DNA of 39,035 bases, taken from Clostridiales bacterium. GTDB lineage: Bacteria; Bacillota; Limnochordia; Darwinibacteriales; B1SED10-159. Under the pieces are notes generated by a model. That model saw only the letters and a program-made list of their open reading frames with translations, was not told the DNA's origin and did not search any database. Shown piece after piece: positions 32,302 through 39,035 of this stretch. The stretch covers positions 1 through 39,035 of the forward strand of contig PUOC01000091.1 of assembly GCA_003551965.1 (NCBI GenBank), in the 5' to 3' direction. Each line of letters begins with the position of its first letter. Positions within the stretch are counted from its first letter, which is position 1. The position numbers and the translations under genes were made by a program.

Positions 32302-33681
32302 TCACGATGTATACTCTGCGCAGGGAAGCGTAACGGTGAAGCGCGTGCCTTTTCCAAGCTGGCTGTTCGCTTCGATCTTACCGCCATGGGCCTGAACGAT
32401 ATCGCGGACAATGGCTAGGCCGATTCCGGATCCGCCGGTCTTCCGTGTTCTTGACGGGTCTACCCTGTAAAACCGCTCAAAAATCAAAGGCAGCTGATCG
32501 GGTGCAATTCCCTGCCCGTAATCCTTTACGGTGAAAACTGCATGGCCATCATTTGCGGAAGTGGCAAGCTCGACCCGGCCCCCCGGCGGCGAGTAGTCCA
32601 CGGCGTTGCTTAGTAGATTAACACAGACACGGAAGAATCTCTGTTCGTCACCCTCAATCATGGGATTGGACTCCGCAAGCCCGAGACAAAGTGAAACCTG
32701 GTTCTCATGGGCCAAGGGACGCATGTGGCCCACGGCATCGGAAACAACCTTGTTGAGCGAAAAGGGCGTTGGCTTCCAAAGCGGCGCTTCGGCGTCCGTC
32801 AATTCGGTAAGATCATCGACCAATGTCGACAGACGCTTTACATCCGCTTCCACCGCATTCCAGCTGTCTGCCGTGCAGGGCACTACGCCGTCCCGCATGG
32901 CTTCGATGTAGCCTCGAATCGTGGTCAACGGCGTCCGCAGTTCATGGGAGATGTCGGCTGTTGTTTTCTTGCGCAGCCGCTCCAATCGACTGAGGTTGGC
33001 TGCCATTTGGTTGAAGACCTTGGCCAGGTATCCTAGTTCATCATTGGTCTCTGTGGTGACCTGCTGGTCCAAATCACCAGCCGCCATGCCGCTGGCTGCC
33101 TGTGACAGTATTTGCAAGGGGCGCACGAGGCGCTGCGACAATAAAAGGCTCAACAGCACAGCCAAGGCCACAGCCCCTAGGCCCGCGGCGATGATAGAGC
33201 GGTTGATCGTCTGGCGAAAGGCAAGATCCGCCGGGGAAAACACGTCCCGTTCGATGCTGAGAGAGCTGAGGCGAATGTAACCTGCCGTCGACTCGTCCAA
33301 GGTCATGGGGAGGCGGACAATGTTAGCCCCGGCTTGCGGCTCGACAATGCCCCGGCGTCCATGCATGCCCATGCCCCTGCGTTCCACAGCACTGTCGAAT
33401 CGGACCTCCCCGTCGGCTGTTGTAATCTGAATCCACCGATTGGCCATGGCCGCCATGCGAGTGAGTTCCGGCCTGATGTCGTCCCAACTGTCGGACTCCC
33501 GTACCACGTCTTCCACGGCTTCTGTGAAAGACGCACTCCTTTGCAGCTCCATGTCCATCAGGTAACGGGCGAATTGCTGATCAATTGCATAGTTTATGGA
33601 CCATGATACCAAAACAATTGTCACAGCAGTGAGCGCGATGAAGTGGGCAACTAGTTTCCAGCGTAGATTAAACCGAGCCAT
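32302..33681 (-). CDS. Membrane sensor histidine kinase (HAMP, HisKA, HATPase)
   Basis: 459 residues: membrane segment 1 (about 9-29), an extracytoplasmic sensor region (about 30-160) with no recognised domain, membrane segment 2 (about 161-183), HAMP (about 184-235), H-box ISHELRTPL with His246, and the ATPase domain with NLLSNAVDYSPPGG, DYGQGIAP and GGSGIGLAIV. It phosphorylates the response regulator encoded immediately before it; the stimulus cannot be read. ATG 33681, 9 nt after GGGAGG and overlapping the regulator stop by 14 nt; an ATG 9 nt earlier abuts the ribosome-binding site. purB-purH follow 30 nt later. Confidence 0.92.
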   Translation of the reverse strand: MARFNLRWKLVAHFIALTAVTIVLVSWSINYAIDQQFARYLMDMELQRSASFTEAVEDVVRESDSWDDIRPELTRMAAMANRWIQITTADGEVRFDSAVERRGMGMHGRRGIVEPQAGANIVRLPMTLDESTAGYIRLSSLSIERDVFSPADLAFRQTINRSIIAAGLGAVALAVLLSLLLSQRLVRPLQILSQAASGMAAGDLDQQVTTETNDELGYLAKVFNQMAANLSRLERLRKKTTADISHELRTPLTTIRGYIEAMRDGVVPCTADSWNAVEADVKRLSTLVDDLTELTDAEAPLWKPTPFSLNKVVSDAVGHMRPLAHENQVSLCLGLAESNPMIEGDEQRFFRVCVNLLSNAVDYSPPGGRVELATSANDGHAVFTVKDYGQGIAPDQLPLIFERFYRVDPSRTRKTGGSGIGLAIVRDIVQAHGGKIEANSQLGKGTRFTVTLPCAEYTS

Positions 33682-34363
33682 CGTTTGCATCCTCCCAACG
33701 ATAGCCGACTCCATGGACGGTTCCGATGCGGCGCCTTCTGCCGTCTGCTTCCAATTTCTGCCGAAGATTTTTGATATGGACATAGATCGAATTTTCGCCG
33801 CCACCGTATTCGAGGCCGAATACCCGGTCCGCCAATTCTTGTCGGGAAAAAACTCTGCCGGGGTGGCGGGCCAAGGTGGCCAGCAACCGGAACTCCGTCG
33901 GCGTTATACTAATGGCCTGTTCGTCCAGGCAGACCCGATGCTGCGCCCAGTCAATGACCAGACTCCCGTCTCGGCTTGCATAGGGTTCGTCATCCAATCC
34001 GCCGCTGCGCCGCAGTACCGCTTTCACCCGTGCTGTCAGTTCTCTTGGGCTGAACGGCTTGCATACATAGTCGTCGGCTCCCAGTTCTAGGCCGATCACC
34101 CGAGCATCTTCCTGGGTTTTGGCGGTTAAGATGATGATGGGAAGCTGCGAAATTCCCCGAACATAGCTGCAGATTTCTTCACCGGATACCGACGGAAGCA
34201 TCAGATCCAGGACCATAAGATCGGGCATTGAGCGCCCTAGGTAATCCAGTGCTTCCTCTCCGTCGGCGGCGCGATCCACTTCGAAGCCGGCGGCGCGCAG
34301 GTAGGTAGAAACCAGATTGCCAATCCGTTCTTCATCTTCGACAACCAAGATCCTTGGGCTCAT
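33668..34363 (-). CDS. OmpR/PhoB-family response regulator
   Basis: 231 residues: receiver domain with acidic pair D10/E11, phosphoacceptor D53, T80 and K102 all present, then a winged-helix domain with ISITPTEFRLLATLARHPG, VFSRQEL and the C-terminal IGTVHGVGYRW. ATG with GGGGAGGTTG upstream. Coupled to its histidine kinase by a 14-nt overlap. A 10-bp tandem repeat just upstream of its likely -10 box (see 34411-34430) is a candidate binding site for this regulator itself. Confidence 0.93.
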   Translation of the reverse strand: MSPRILVVEDEERIGNLVSTYLRAAGFEVDRAADGEEALDYLGRSMPDLMVLDLMLPSVSGEEICSYVRGISQLPIIILTAKTQEDARVIGLELGADDYVCKPFSPRELTARVKAVLRRSGGLDDEPYASRDGSLVIDWAQHRVCLDEQAISITPTEFRLLATLARHPGRVFSRQELADRVFGLEYGGGENSIYVHIKNLRQKLEADGRRRRIGTVHGVGYRWEDANDGSV

Positions 34364-34383
34364 ACAATCAACCTCCCCTTTCC

Positions 34384-34389
34384 ATTGTA
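34384..34389 (-). promoter_or_regulatory. Possible -10 box of the response regulator operon
   Basis: TACAAT on the minus strand, 20 nt before the response regulator start codon. No good -35 box lies 17 nt upstream, as expected for an activator-dependent promoter with the tandem repeats just upstream. Confidence 0.4.
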
Positions 34390-34410
34390 CCGGAAATGTC
34401 TGAAGAAATC

Positions 34411-34430
34411 CTTAAGGGTTTTCAAGGGTT
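34411..34430 (-). repeat. Tandem 10-bp direct repeats, candidate operator
   Basis: CTTAAGGGTT and TTCAAGGGTT lie head-to-tail with 10-bp periodicity (AACCCTTRAR in the minus direction). OmpR/PhoB-type dimers bind direct repeats about 11 bp apart, so a site for the adjacent regulator is plausible. Confidence 0.45.
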
Positions 34431-34470
34431 TCAGCACGGGTTCGGTTGGTAGAGCGGAATCTCTTGTCCG

Positions 34471-34507
34471 ACACAGGAGGCCGTTCAGACAGAACGTCCT
34501 CCTGTGT
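34471..34507 (-). other. Strong stem-loop between the permease and response regulator genes
   Basis: ACACAGGAGG pairs perfectly with CCTCCTGTGT (10 bp), then an opposed C/T mismatch and an inner CGTTC/GAACG stem with an AGACA loop. It lies 40 bp after the permease stop. No U-run follows in the minus direction, so it may stabilise the 3' end or act as a rho-independent block without a tail. Confidence 0.6.
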
Positions 34508-34546
34508 ATGGGCTGCAGCTGTTTTCGAAGAAGGCGGGCCAGTGCG

Positions 34547-35893
34547 TCAGTGCAGGAAGATGAAGTAGAGCACAAAGATAATCGACACAATGTTGACCAT
34601 GGCATTGGTTTTTTCCTTTTTGCCAATGAGAATGTTCAAGATAGAGTATGATACGAAACCGACTGCAATGCCGTCGGAAATGCTGTAGCTAAACGGCATC
34701 ATTACCATGCAAAGAAAAGCGGGCAATGCATCGCCGAAATCTTCCCAGTTAATTTTCGTAACACTTCTCATCATCAGGATACCCACAACAATAAGCGCTG
34801 GTGCTGTAGCCGCTTCGGGAACCATTCCTACCAGCGGCATTAAGAACAATGACAGCAAAAACAGTACGGCTACGGTAAGGCCTACCAAGCCAGTTCTGCC
34901 GCCTTCAGATACGCCGGAGGCACTTTCGATATACGTGGTGGTTGTGCTTGTTCCGAGCAGAGCGCCGCCCGTGGTGGCTACGGCATCGGACAAGAGGGCT
35001 TTGTCGGCTTTAGGCAGGTTGCCGTCCTTATCGAGATACCCTGCTTGGTTGGCTACTCCCACAAGCGTCCCGGCCGTGTCGAACAGATCAACAATGAGCA
35101 GTGACAGGATGACGCCAATCATGCCTAGATTCAGGGCGCCGGCGATATCCAGCTGGAAAGCGACCGACGTGAAGTCTCCCATGCTCGGTATGGCGAAAAT
35201 GCCGTCAAAGGAAGGTGTGACGTCTAAGCCCGGCAGCATGCCCAGGAGCGTTGCAGCGATAATACTCCACAGCAGCGCTCCTTTGACTTTCAAGGCATAT
35301 AAGACACCCGCCAGCAGGAGGCCAAAGAATGTGACAATCGAGTCCGGGTCCGTAAGCGATCCCAGCCCGACATAGGTGGCAGGATCGGCTACAACAATGC
35401 CGGAGTTCTGAAATCCGATAAAAGCGATAAAAAGGCCTATGCCGGCACTGATGGACGATTTCAGCGCCATCGGCATACTGTTTACCAGGGTACTGCGGAA
35501 ATTCGTTATGCTAAGTACGATAAACAGCAGGCCTTCCAGAAAGATGATCCCCAACGCCACCTGCCAGGAGACTTGCATGCCCAGCACGATAGAGAAGGCA
35601 AAGAAGGCGTTGAGTCCCATGCCGGGAGCCAGGGCAAACGGGTAGTTGGTGGAAAACGCCATCACGAGTGTTCCGATAACCGATGCCAGGATAGTGGCAA
35701 TAAAGACCCCGTTCCAGTTCATACCTGCCTCGGCGAGAATGTTGGGGTTGACAAAGATGATATAAACCATGGTCATAAAGGTTGTCAGGCCTGCAATGAT
35801 CTCGGTCTTGAAATTTGTGTTGTTCTCCCTGAGTTTGAAGGTCTTCTGGAAAAAACTAGCGTCCGCTGTTGCTTGTCCCTGCTGTTTGGTCAT
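34547..35893 (-). CDS. NCS2-family purine permease (AzgA/PbuG type)
   Basis: A 448-residue membrane protein with about 12-14 transmembrane segments. It is of the AzgA-like subgroup that imports adenine, guanine or hypoxanthine with protons; sequence stretches such as PFALAPGMGLNAFFAFSIV and LFDTAGTLVGVANQAG (substrate-binding) and GTSTTTTYIESASGV are the family hallmarks. ATG 35893 with GGGGAGG upstream; the open frame to 36214 is not family-like. A sigma-H-like promoter lies 50 bp upstream. No purine riboswitch is visible. Adjacent to the two-component system and purB-purH, suggesting a purine module. Confidence 0.92.
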   Translation of the reverse strand: MTKQQGQATADASFFQKTFKLRENNTNFKTEIIAGLTTFMTMVYIIFVNPNILAEAGMNWNGVFIATILASVIGTLVMAFSTNYPFALAPGMGLNAFFAFSIVLGMQVSWQVALGIIFLEGLLFIVLSITNFRSTLVNSMPMALKSSISAGIGLFIAFIGFQNSGIVVADPATYVGLGSLTDPDSIVTFFGLLLAGVLYALKVKGALLWSIIAATLLGMLPGLDVTPSFDGIFAIPSMGDFTSVAFQLDIAGALNLGMIGVILSLLIVDLFDTAGTLVGVANQAGYLDKDGNLPKADKALLSDAVATTGGALLGTSTTTTYIESASGVSEGGRTGLVGLTVAVLFLLSLFLMPLVGMVPEAATAPALIVVGILMMRSVTKINWEDFGDALPAFLCMVMMPFSYSISDGIAVGFVSYSILNILIGKKEKTNAMVNIVSIIFVLYFIFLH

Positions 35894-35942
35894 AGATGCG
35901 GTTGCCTCCCCTTTTCGTTTTGAATAGCAATCCAGGACTATC

Positions 35943-35967
35943 ATTCGATAAGACCCGTTCGATTCCT
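35943..35967 (-). promoter_or_regulatory. Sigma-H-like promoter of the purine permease gene
   Basis: Minus-strand GAAGGAATC (AGGAAT 35962-35967), 15 nt, then ATCGAAT (GAAT 35943-35946); both boxes match RnAGGAWW and RNNGAAT. It lies 50 nt before the permease start. The best sigma-H match in the window. Confidence 0.65.
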
Positions 35968-36141
35968 TCCAAACTACGAAAATTGTTCGTCTTTCCAGCG
36001 CAGGCTTCCTGTGTTCCAAGGAGCGAAGCGCCTGTATCTTGGGTGTGCCCTGCCCCTGGTGCCGCCTCTTGCTGCGCGCCCTTCCCCGGTGCGGTGCGTG
36101 GCAGAGGGGCTGGCGTTCGGCCCTAGATTCTAGACTTTGGA

Positions 36142-36165
36142 AGGGATTCGAAGCTCGTTCAAGAA
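36142..36165 (+). promoter_or_regulatory. Sigma-H-like promoter upstream of rluA (weaker match)
   Basis: Plus-strand GAAGGGATT (AGGGAT 36142-36147), 15 nt, then GAAAC (GAA 36163-36165). Same spacing as the other copies but with one mismatch in each box. 81 bp before rluA. Confidence 0.4.
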
Positions 36166-36246
36166 ACGTTATGTAACACGGAGTCAAATCGCCGCGCCCA
36201 ATGCTGCTGCGCACTTTTCGGGAAATACCACAAGGAGTTGGTTTCA

Positions 36247-37143
36247 GTGAGCCGCAAGCACACCGTGAAGAAGGAACGAGTTCCGCCGGCTTTTGAAGGC
36301 CGGACTGTGTTGGAACTGCTGAAAGATGAATACCAGCTGTCTAACCGTCAGATCCAAAAGGCGTTTCGCACAGGCGGTGTTTTTGTGGATGGCCGTCGAG
36401 CCCACAGCAAACAAGTTTTGCAGACCGGTCAAATGGTCAAGTTTTCACTGCCTGCCAACCAGCAGCTGCGATTAGAGCCGGTGCCTATGGAACTCCAGGT
36501 TCTCTACGAGGGCGAAGAACTGCTGGCCATTGATAAGCCCGAGGGAGTCCTTGTTCATCCTTCGCGGCAGAGCCGCAGTCAAGCCCCTACCTTATCCCAC
36601 GGTGTAGCCGATTACCTCCAACGCCGTTACGGCCACACGATCACCCCTCGCCCTGTCCATCGACTAGACGCCAGCGCTTCGGGGATCATCTTGTTTGCCC
36701 TGACGTCGCAGTTGCAGCATCACCTCACCGAAATCTGGAATACAGACCAAGTGCTGAAGAAATATTGGGCTCTAGTGGACGGTGAACTGATGCAGTATAT
36801 GGACCTAAAGGATCCCATCGATGGGAAACCGGCTCACACAAAAGTGTATCCCGTCCGCAGCACGGACGGGATTACCGAAGTCGAAGTGCAGATCCTAAGC
36901 GGGCGGCCCCATCAAATCCGCCTCCACTTGCAGCAAGCTGGACACCCAATTCTCGGGGACAGCGGTTATGGTTCCGCAGATGCTGCCGCCAAAGCAGAGC
37001 GGCTCTGCCTGCATGCAGAATTCCTGCAAATTCACAGTCCAGAGATGGATTTAGACGTGAGCATATCGTCTGCGCCGCCAGCATGGCATGAAGTTCTGGC
37101 GGGCTCCGTAGAGGCATTACAGCAAGGGGGAACTGATGATTAA
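36247..37143 (+). CDS. RluA-family 23S rRNA/tRNA pseudouridine synthase
   Basis: Converts uridine to pseudouridine in rRNA or tRNA. In 298 residues: an S4-like RNA-binding domain (about 15-75), the core with [15 protein letters not shown] and catalytic HRLDASASG (D141, family HRLDxxTSG), then the conserved [27 protein letters not shown] start with AAGGAG 9 nt upstream; a TTG three codons earlier is too close. The target site within RNA cannot be assigned. It overlaps the yjbQ start by 1 nt (TAATG). Confidence 0.92.
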   Translation: MSRKHTVKKERVPPAFEGRTVLELLKDEYQLSNRQIQKAFRTGGVFVDGRRAHSKQVLQTGQMVKFSLPANQQLRLEPVPMELQVLYEGEELLAIDKPEGVLVHPSRQSRSQAPTLSHGVADYLQRRYGHTITPRPVHRLDASASGIILFALTSQLQHHLTEIWNTDQVLKKYWALVDGELMQYMDLKDPIDGKPAHTKVYPVRSTDGITEVEVQILSGRPHQIRLHLQQAGHPILGDSGYGSADAAAKAERLCLHAEFLQIHSPEMDLDVSISSAPPAWHEVLAGSVEALQQGGTDD

Positions 37144-37559
37144 TGAAATCATATCGGAAGGAACTGTGGTTTGAGACCCGAACCAGGCGTGCCCTGGTTC
37201 GAATTACCGACGATCTTGAACAGGTGCTGCATGAAAGCGGCATTGGCGAAGGCTTGCTGTTGTGCAATGCCATGCACATTACCACCAGCGTTTTCGTCAA
37301 CGATGACGAGCCGGGACTGCACCAAGATTTCGAGGACTGGCTGGAACAGCTAGCACCGGAAAAGCCGCACTCCCGTTATCGGCACAACGGGTATGAGGAC
37401 AACGCCGATGCCCATCTCAAACGAACGATTATGGGACGGGAAGTGACACTGGCCGTAACCGATGGGCAATTGGATCTGGGCCCATGGGAGCAGGTCTTCT
37501 ACGGCGAGTTCGATGGGAAGCGCCGCAAACGTGTCTTGGTTAAGATTATCGGGGAATAG
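37143..37559 (+). CDS. YjbQ/UPF0047 family protein, secondary thiamine-phosphate synthase
   Basis: A 138-residue protein of the YjbQ family, whose E. coli member has weak thiamine-phosphate synthase activity; the true role is uncertain. Typical motifs are [17 protein letters not shown] near 41-57, [20 protein letters not shown] near 78-97, then [19 protein letters not shown]. It starts within the rluA stop (TAATG) and ends at a strong terminator, so the two form an operon. Thiamine salvage genes are elsewhere in this window but not linked. Confidence 0.88.
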   Translation: MKSYRKELWFETRTRRALVRITDDLEQVLHESGIGEGLLLCNAMHITTSVFVNDDEPGLHQDFEDWLEQLAPEKPHSRYRHNGYEDNADAHLKRTIMGREVTLAVTDGQLDLGPWEQVFYGEFDGKRRKRVLVKIIGE

Positions 37560-37565
37560 AATAAT

Positions 37566-37610
37566 GCAGTCCGGGAACGAATACACATTCCGTTCCTGGA
37601 CTGCTTTTTT
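37566..37610 (+). terminator. Rho-independent terminator of rluA-yjbQ
   Basis: GCAGTCCGGGAACG pairs with CGTTCCTGGACTGC (14 bp, one G-T pair) around an 11-nt loop, followed by TTTTTT. It separates the convergent yjbQ and ABC-F genes. Confidence 0.93.
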
Positions 37611-39035
37611 CATTGGTTCCTGAGCTGTTGCGTGATGGATTGCAGTTCGGTTTCGATGGACTGCCGCTCGTCCTCATCGGTCAGCTCATGCAATTTGGCC
37701 GTCAATGCAGCTGCACGGGTTTCGAGAACGAGACGGCCAGCCCCCTTTTCCGTAGTGGGCTGCTGGTACTGATCCCATGTTCCAGGGAAAAAGCGCGGCG
37801 GCATTCGTCCGAAATCCAATATATGGGTACCTGTGCCGGCTATAAAGCGGCGGTCGTGGGTGGCGAACAGCAGTGTTTCTGGATAGGCTTGCAGAACTTC
37901 CGCCAGGGCATCAAGCCCTGTAATGTCAAGGTAGTTTGTCGGTTCATCCAAGACCAGGATATTATACCGTCCCAGGATGATCTTGGCCAAGGAAGCTTTC
38001 ACTCGCTCACCGCCGCTGAGCTGGCTGACGGGCTGCTGCATTTGGTGGCGGGCAAACAACAGCCTGGCCAGAATGGTTCGAACGAATGCCTCGCGGTAAG
38101 CCGATGTTTCCATCATATTTTCCAGCAGCGTTTTGTTGCCGCGCAGGGTGCGCATGTCTTGGTGGAATAACCCTATCGACGCCGACCCAGGAACCGTGAG
38201 GCCCTCGCAGCCCTGCTCCAAGCAACGGAGGAACGTGGTCTTGCCGCTGCCGTTCGGACCCACCACCGCCAGCTTGGCGCCCTTAGGAAGCTGCATGTTC
38301 AGATCCGAAAAGACAATGCTGCGGCCTGCGCGGCCGGCGGCATCCTGCGCTTGGACGGCAAAGGCACTGTTTAGCGTATCTTCGGGTGCGAGGTCGAACC
38401 GAACCGGCGACTGCTCCACTGGTTTTTCCACCGCCTGCAGCTGTTCGAGCCGTGACTCAATGGCTTTAGCGCCTCGATCCAGTTTGCTCTTTTTGGTACC
38501 GACGGCACGCTTGTGCAACCGAGCCTCTGCGTTGCCCATGCGCTTAGGTGTCTTGCGCATCGACTGGGACTGCTGTTTCTTCTCCGACAATGCTCGCTGC
38601 AGGCGTTGTTTTTCCGATGCATACTGCTCATAGTGATGGAGCGCTTCTAGCTCCCTTCTGGCTGATTCCTTCTCAAAGGCGCTGTAGTTGCCCCGGTACA
38701 CCTCGAGTTTTCCTTCGTTGAGATGCCAGATGTGTGTACAAAGGTTATCGAGCATGGTACGGTCGTGACTGACCAGAACGACAGCGCCGGACCGATGCCT
38801 CAACTCCTTCTCCAATCGGATAATGCCTTCCATATCCAGATTGGACGAAGGTTCATCCAGCAAAAGAAGGTGGCTGGGGCGTGCCAAGACCTCGGCCAAC
38901 TGGGCGCGGGTTTCCTCACCGCCGCTCATCTGCAGACGCAGGGGCACGGACCAGGGGCCGGCGGTCTCTCGGGCAAGGATCTGCTGCCGCTCGTGGGGAA
39001 ATTGCTCAGCCAGCACCGTCGTTCCGCGCCCTGTA
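37610..39035 (-). CDS. ABC-F family ATP-binding protein, possible ribosomal protection protein, partial
   Basis: The C-terminal 474 residues; the frame is open to the right edge, so Walker A of the first ATPase domain lies outside. Seen are the first domain's MSGGEETRAQLAEVL and LLLDEPSSNLD, a linker with many Lys and Arg (RKTPKRMGNAEARLHKR), and a complete second domain: VVGPNGSGKTTFL, LSGGERVKASLAKI and LVLDEPTNYLD, then a C-terminal coiled coil. ABC-F proteins act in translation at the ribosome, not in transport. The KTPKRMGNAEARLHK linker resembles Vga/Msr/VmlR-type antibiotic ribosomal protection proteins, an inference; a general translation factor is the alternative. Confidence 0.85.
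   Translation of the reverse strand, partial: TGRGTTVLAEQFPHERQQILARETAGPWSVPLRLQMSGGEETRAQLAEVLARPSHLLLLDEPSSNLDMEGIIRLEKELRHRSGAVVLVSHDRTMLDNLCTHIWHLNEGKLEVYRGNYSAFEKESARRELEALHHYEQYASEKQRLQRALSEKKQQSQSMRKTPKRMGNAEARLHKRAVGTKKSKLDRGAKAIESRLEQLQAVEKPVEQSPVRFDLAPEDTLNSAFAVQAQDAAGRAGRSIVFSDLNMQLPKGAKLAVVGPNGSGKTTFLRCLEQGCEGLTVPGSASIGLFHQDMRTLRGNKTLLENMMETSAYREAFVRTILARLLFARHQMQQPVSQLSGGERVKASLAKIILGRYNILVLDEPTNYLDITGLDALAEVLQAYPETLLFATHDRRFIAGTGTHILDFGRMPPRFFPGTWDQYQQPTTEKGAGRLVLETRAAALTAKLHELTDEDERQSIETELQSITQQLRNQ

Larger units (their letters stand above)
35894..36246. other. Divergent intergenic region, permease / rluA
   Basis: 353 bp between the divergent starts. It holds the two opposed sigma-H-like promoters (35943-35967 minus, 36142-36165 plus) and between them a GC-rich stretch with short inverted repeats (around 36045-36115) but no gene I can support. 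Confidence 0.6.

Noticed and set aside
36142-36165. Reading the AGGGAT...GAA element as an ECF sigma promoter (GGAAT...CGT)
   Set aside because: ECF -10 boxes (CGTC) are not consistently present in the four copies, whereas the spacing and GAAT box fit sigma-H.
35893-36214. N-terminal extension of the permease open frame
   Set aside because: Arg-rich and unlike the family; it covers the sigma-H-like promoter, and the ATG at 35893 has a good ribosome-binding site.
35894-36246. Possible purine riboswitch before the purine permease gene
   Set aside because: No TATAATCNNGG or GTTTCTACC-type core on either strand.

Overview
The window is a 39 kb chromosomal segment of a spore-forming Firmicute (Bacillota), probably from a Clostridia- or Limnochordia-like lineage. 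This is inferred from a spo0A homologue, remA, asp23, the fakA-degV pair, DUF116 and yugP-type genes, strong GGAGG ribosome-binding sites, sigma-A promoters and sigma-H-like promoters. A mycobacterial-type integration host factor and an FhaA-like FHA protein point away from Bacillus proper. I see no prophage, insertion sequence, CRISPR array or plasmid genes. Most of the DNA is the conserved housekeeping cluster that runs from yicC to rsmD in many Firmicutes.

Layout from left to right. Minus strand, 1-5499: asp23-fakA-degV-recG-rsmD (rsmD cut by the window edge), read from a good sigma-A promoter at 5532-5560 that is back-to-back with the promoter of rpmB (plus). Minus strand, 5915-8348: thiamine pyrophosphokinase and a ThiT-type thiamine transporter behind a TPP riboswitch and its terminator. 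Upstream of the riboswitch is an independent ~500-nt structured RNA gene with a consensus promoter, a 13-bp closing helix and an intrinsic terminator. Minus strand, 8459-14624: rlmN-FHA-stp-prkC-rsgA-rpe, tightly overlapping: a Ser/Thr phospho-signalling module (kinase, phosphatase, phosphopeptide reader) mixed with translation genes. Then tRNA-Pro(CGG) (minus) and a Gfo/Idh/MocA oxidoreductase (plus).

Minus strand, 16329-27098: TPR protein, yicC, mihF, remA, gmk, rpoZ, priA, def, fmt, DUF116, yugP, rsmB and a divergent Spo0A-like regulator coupled to rsmB. coaBC, usually between rpoZ and priA, is absent, and an attenuator-like hairpin sits there. rqcH (plus) follows, converging on a purine block on the minus strand: an AzgA-type purine permease, an OmpR-family response regulator, its histidine kinase, purB and purH. 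The right end has rluA-yjbQ (plus) and an ABC-F protein cut by the window edge.

The most notable items are the large structured RNA between rpe and thiT (7813-8313); the Spo0A homologue that lacks one acidic-pocket residue and has a changed recognition helix; four copies of a sigma-H-like promoter motif with identical 15-nt spacing; and the two-component system embedded in a purine transport/synthesis block.
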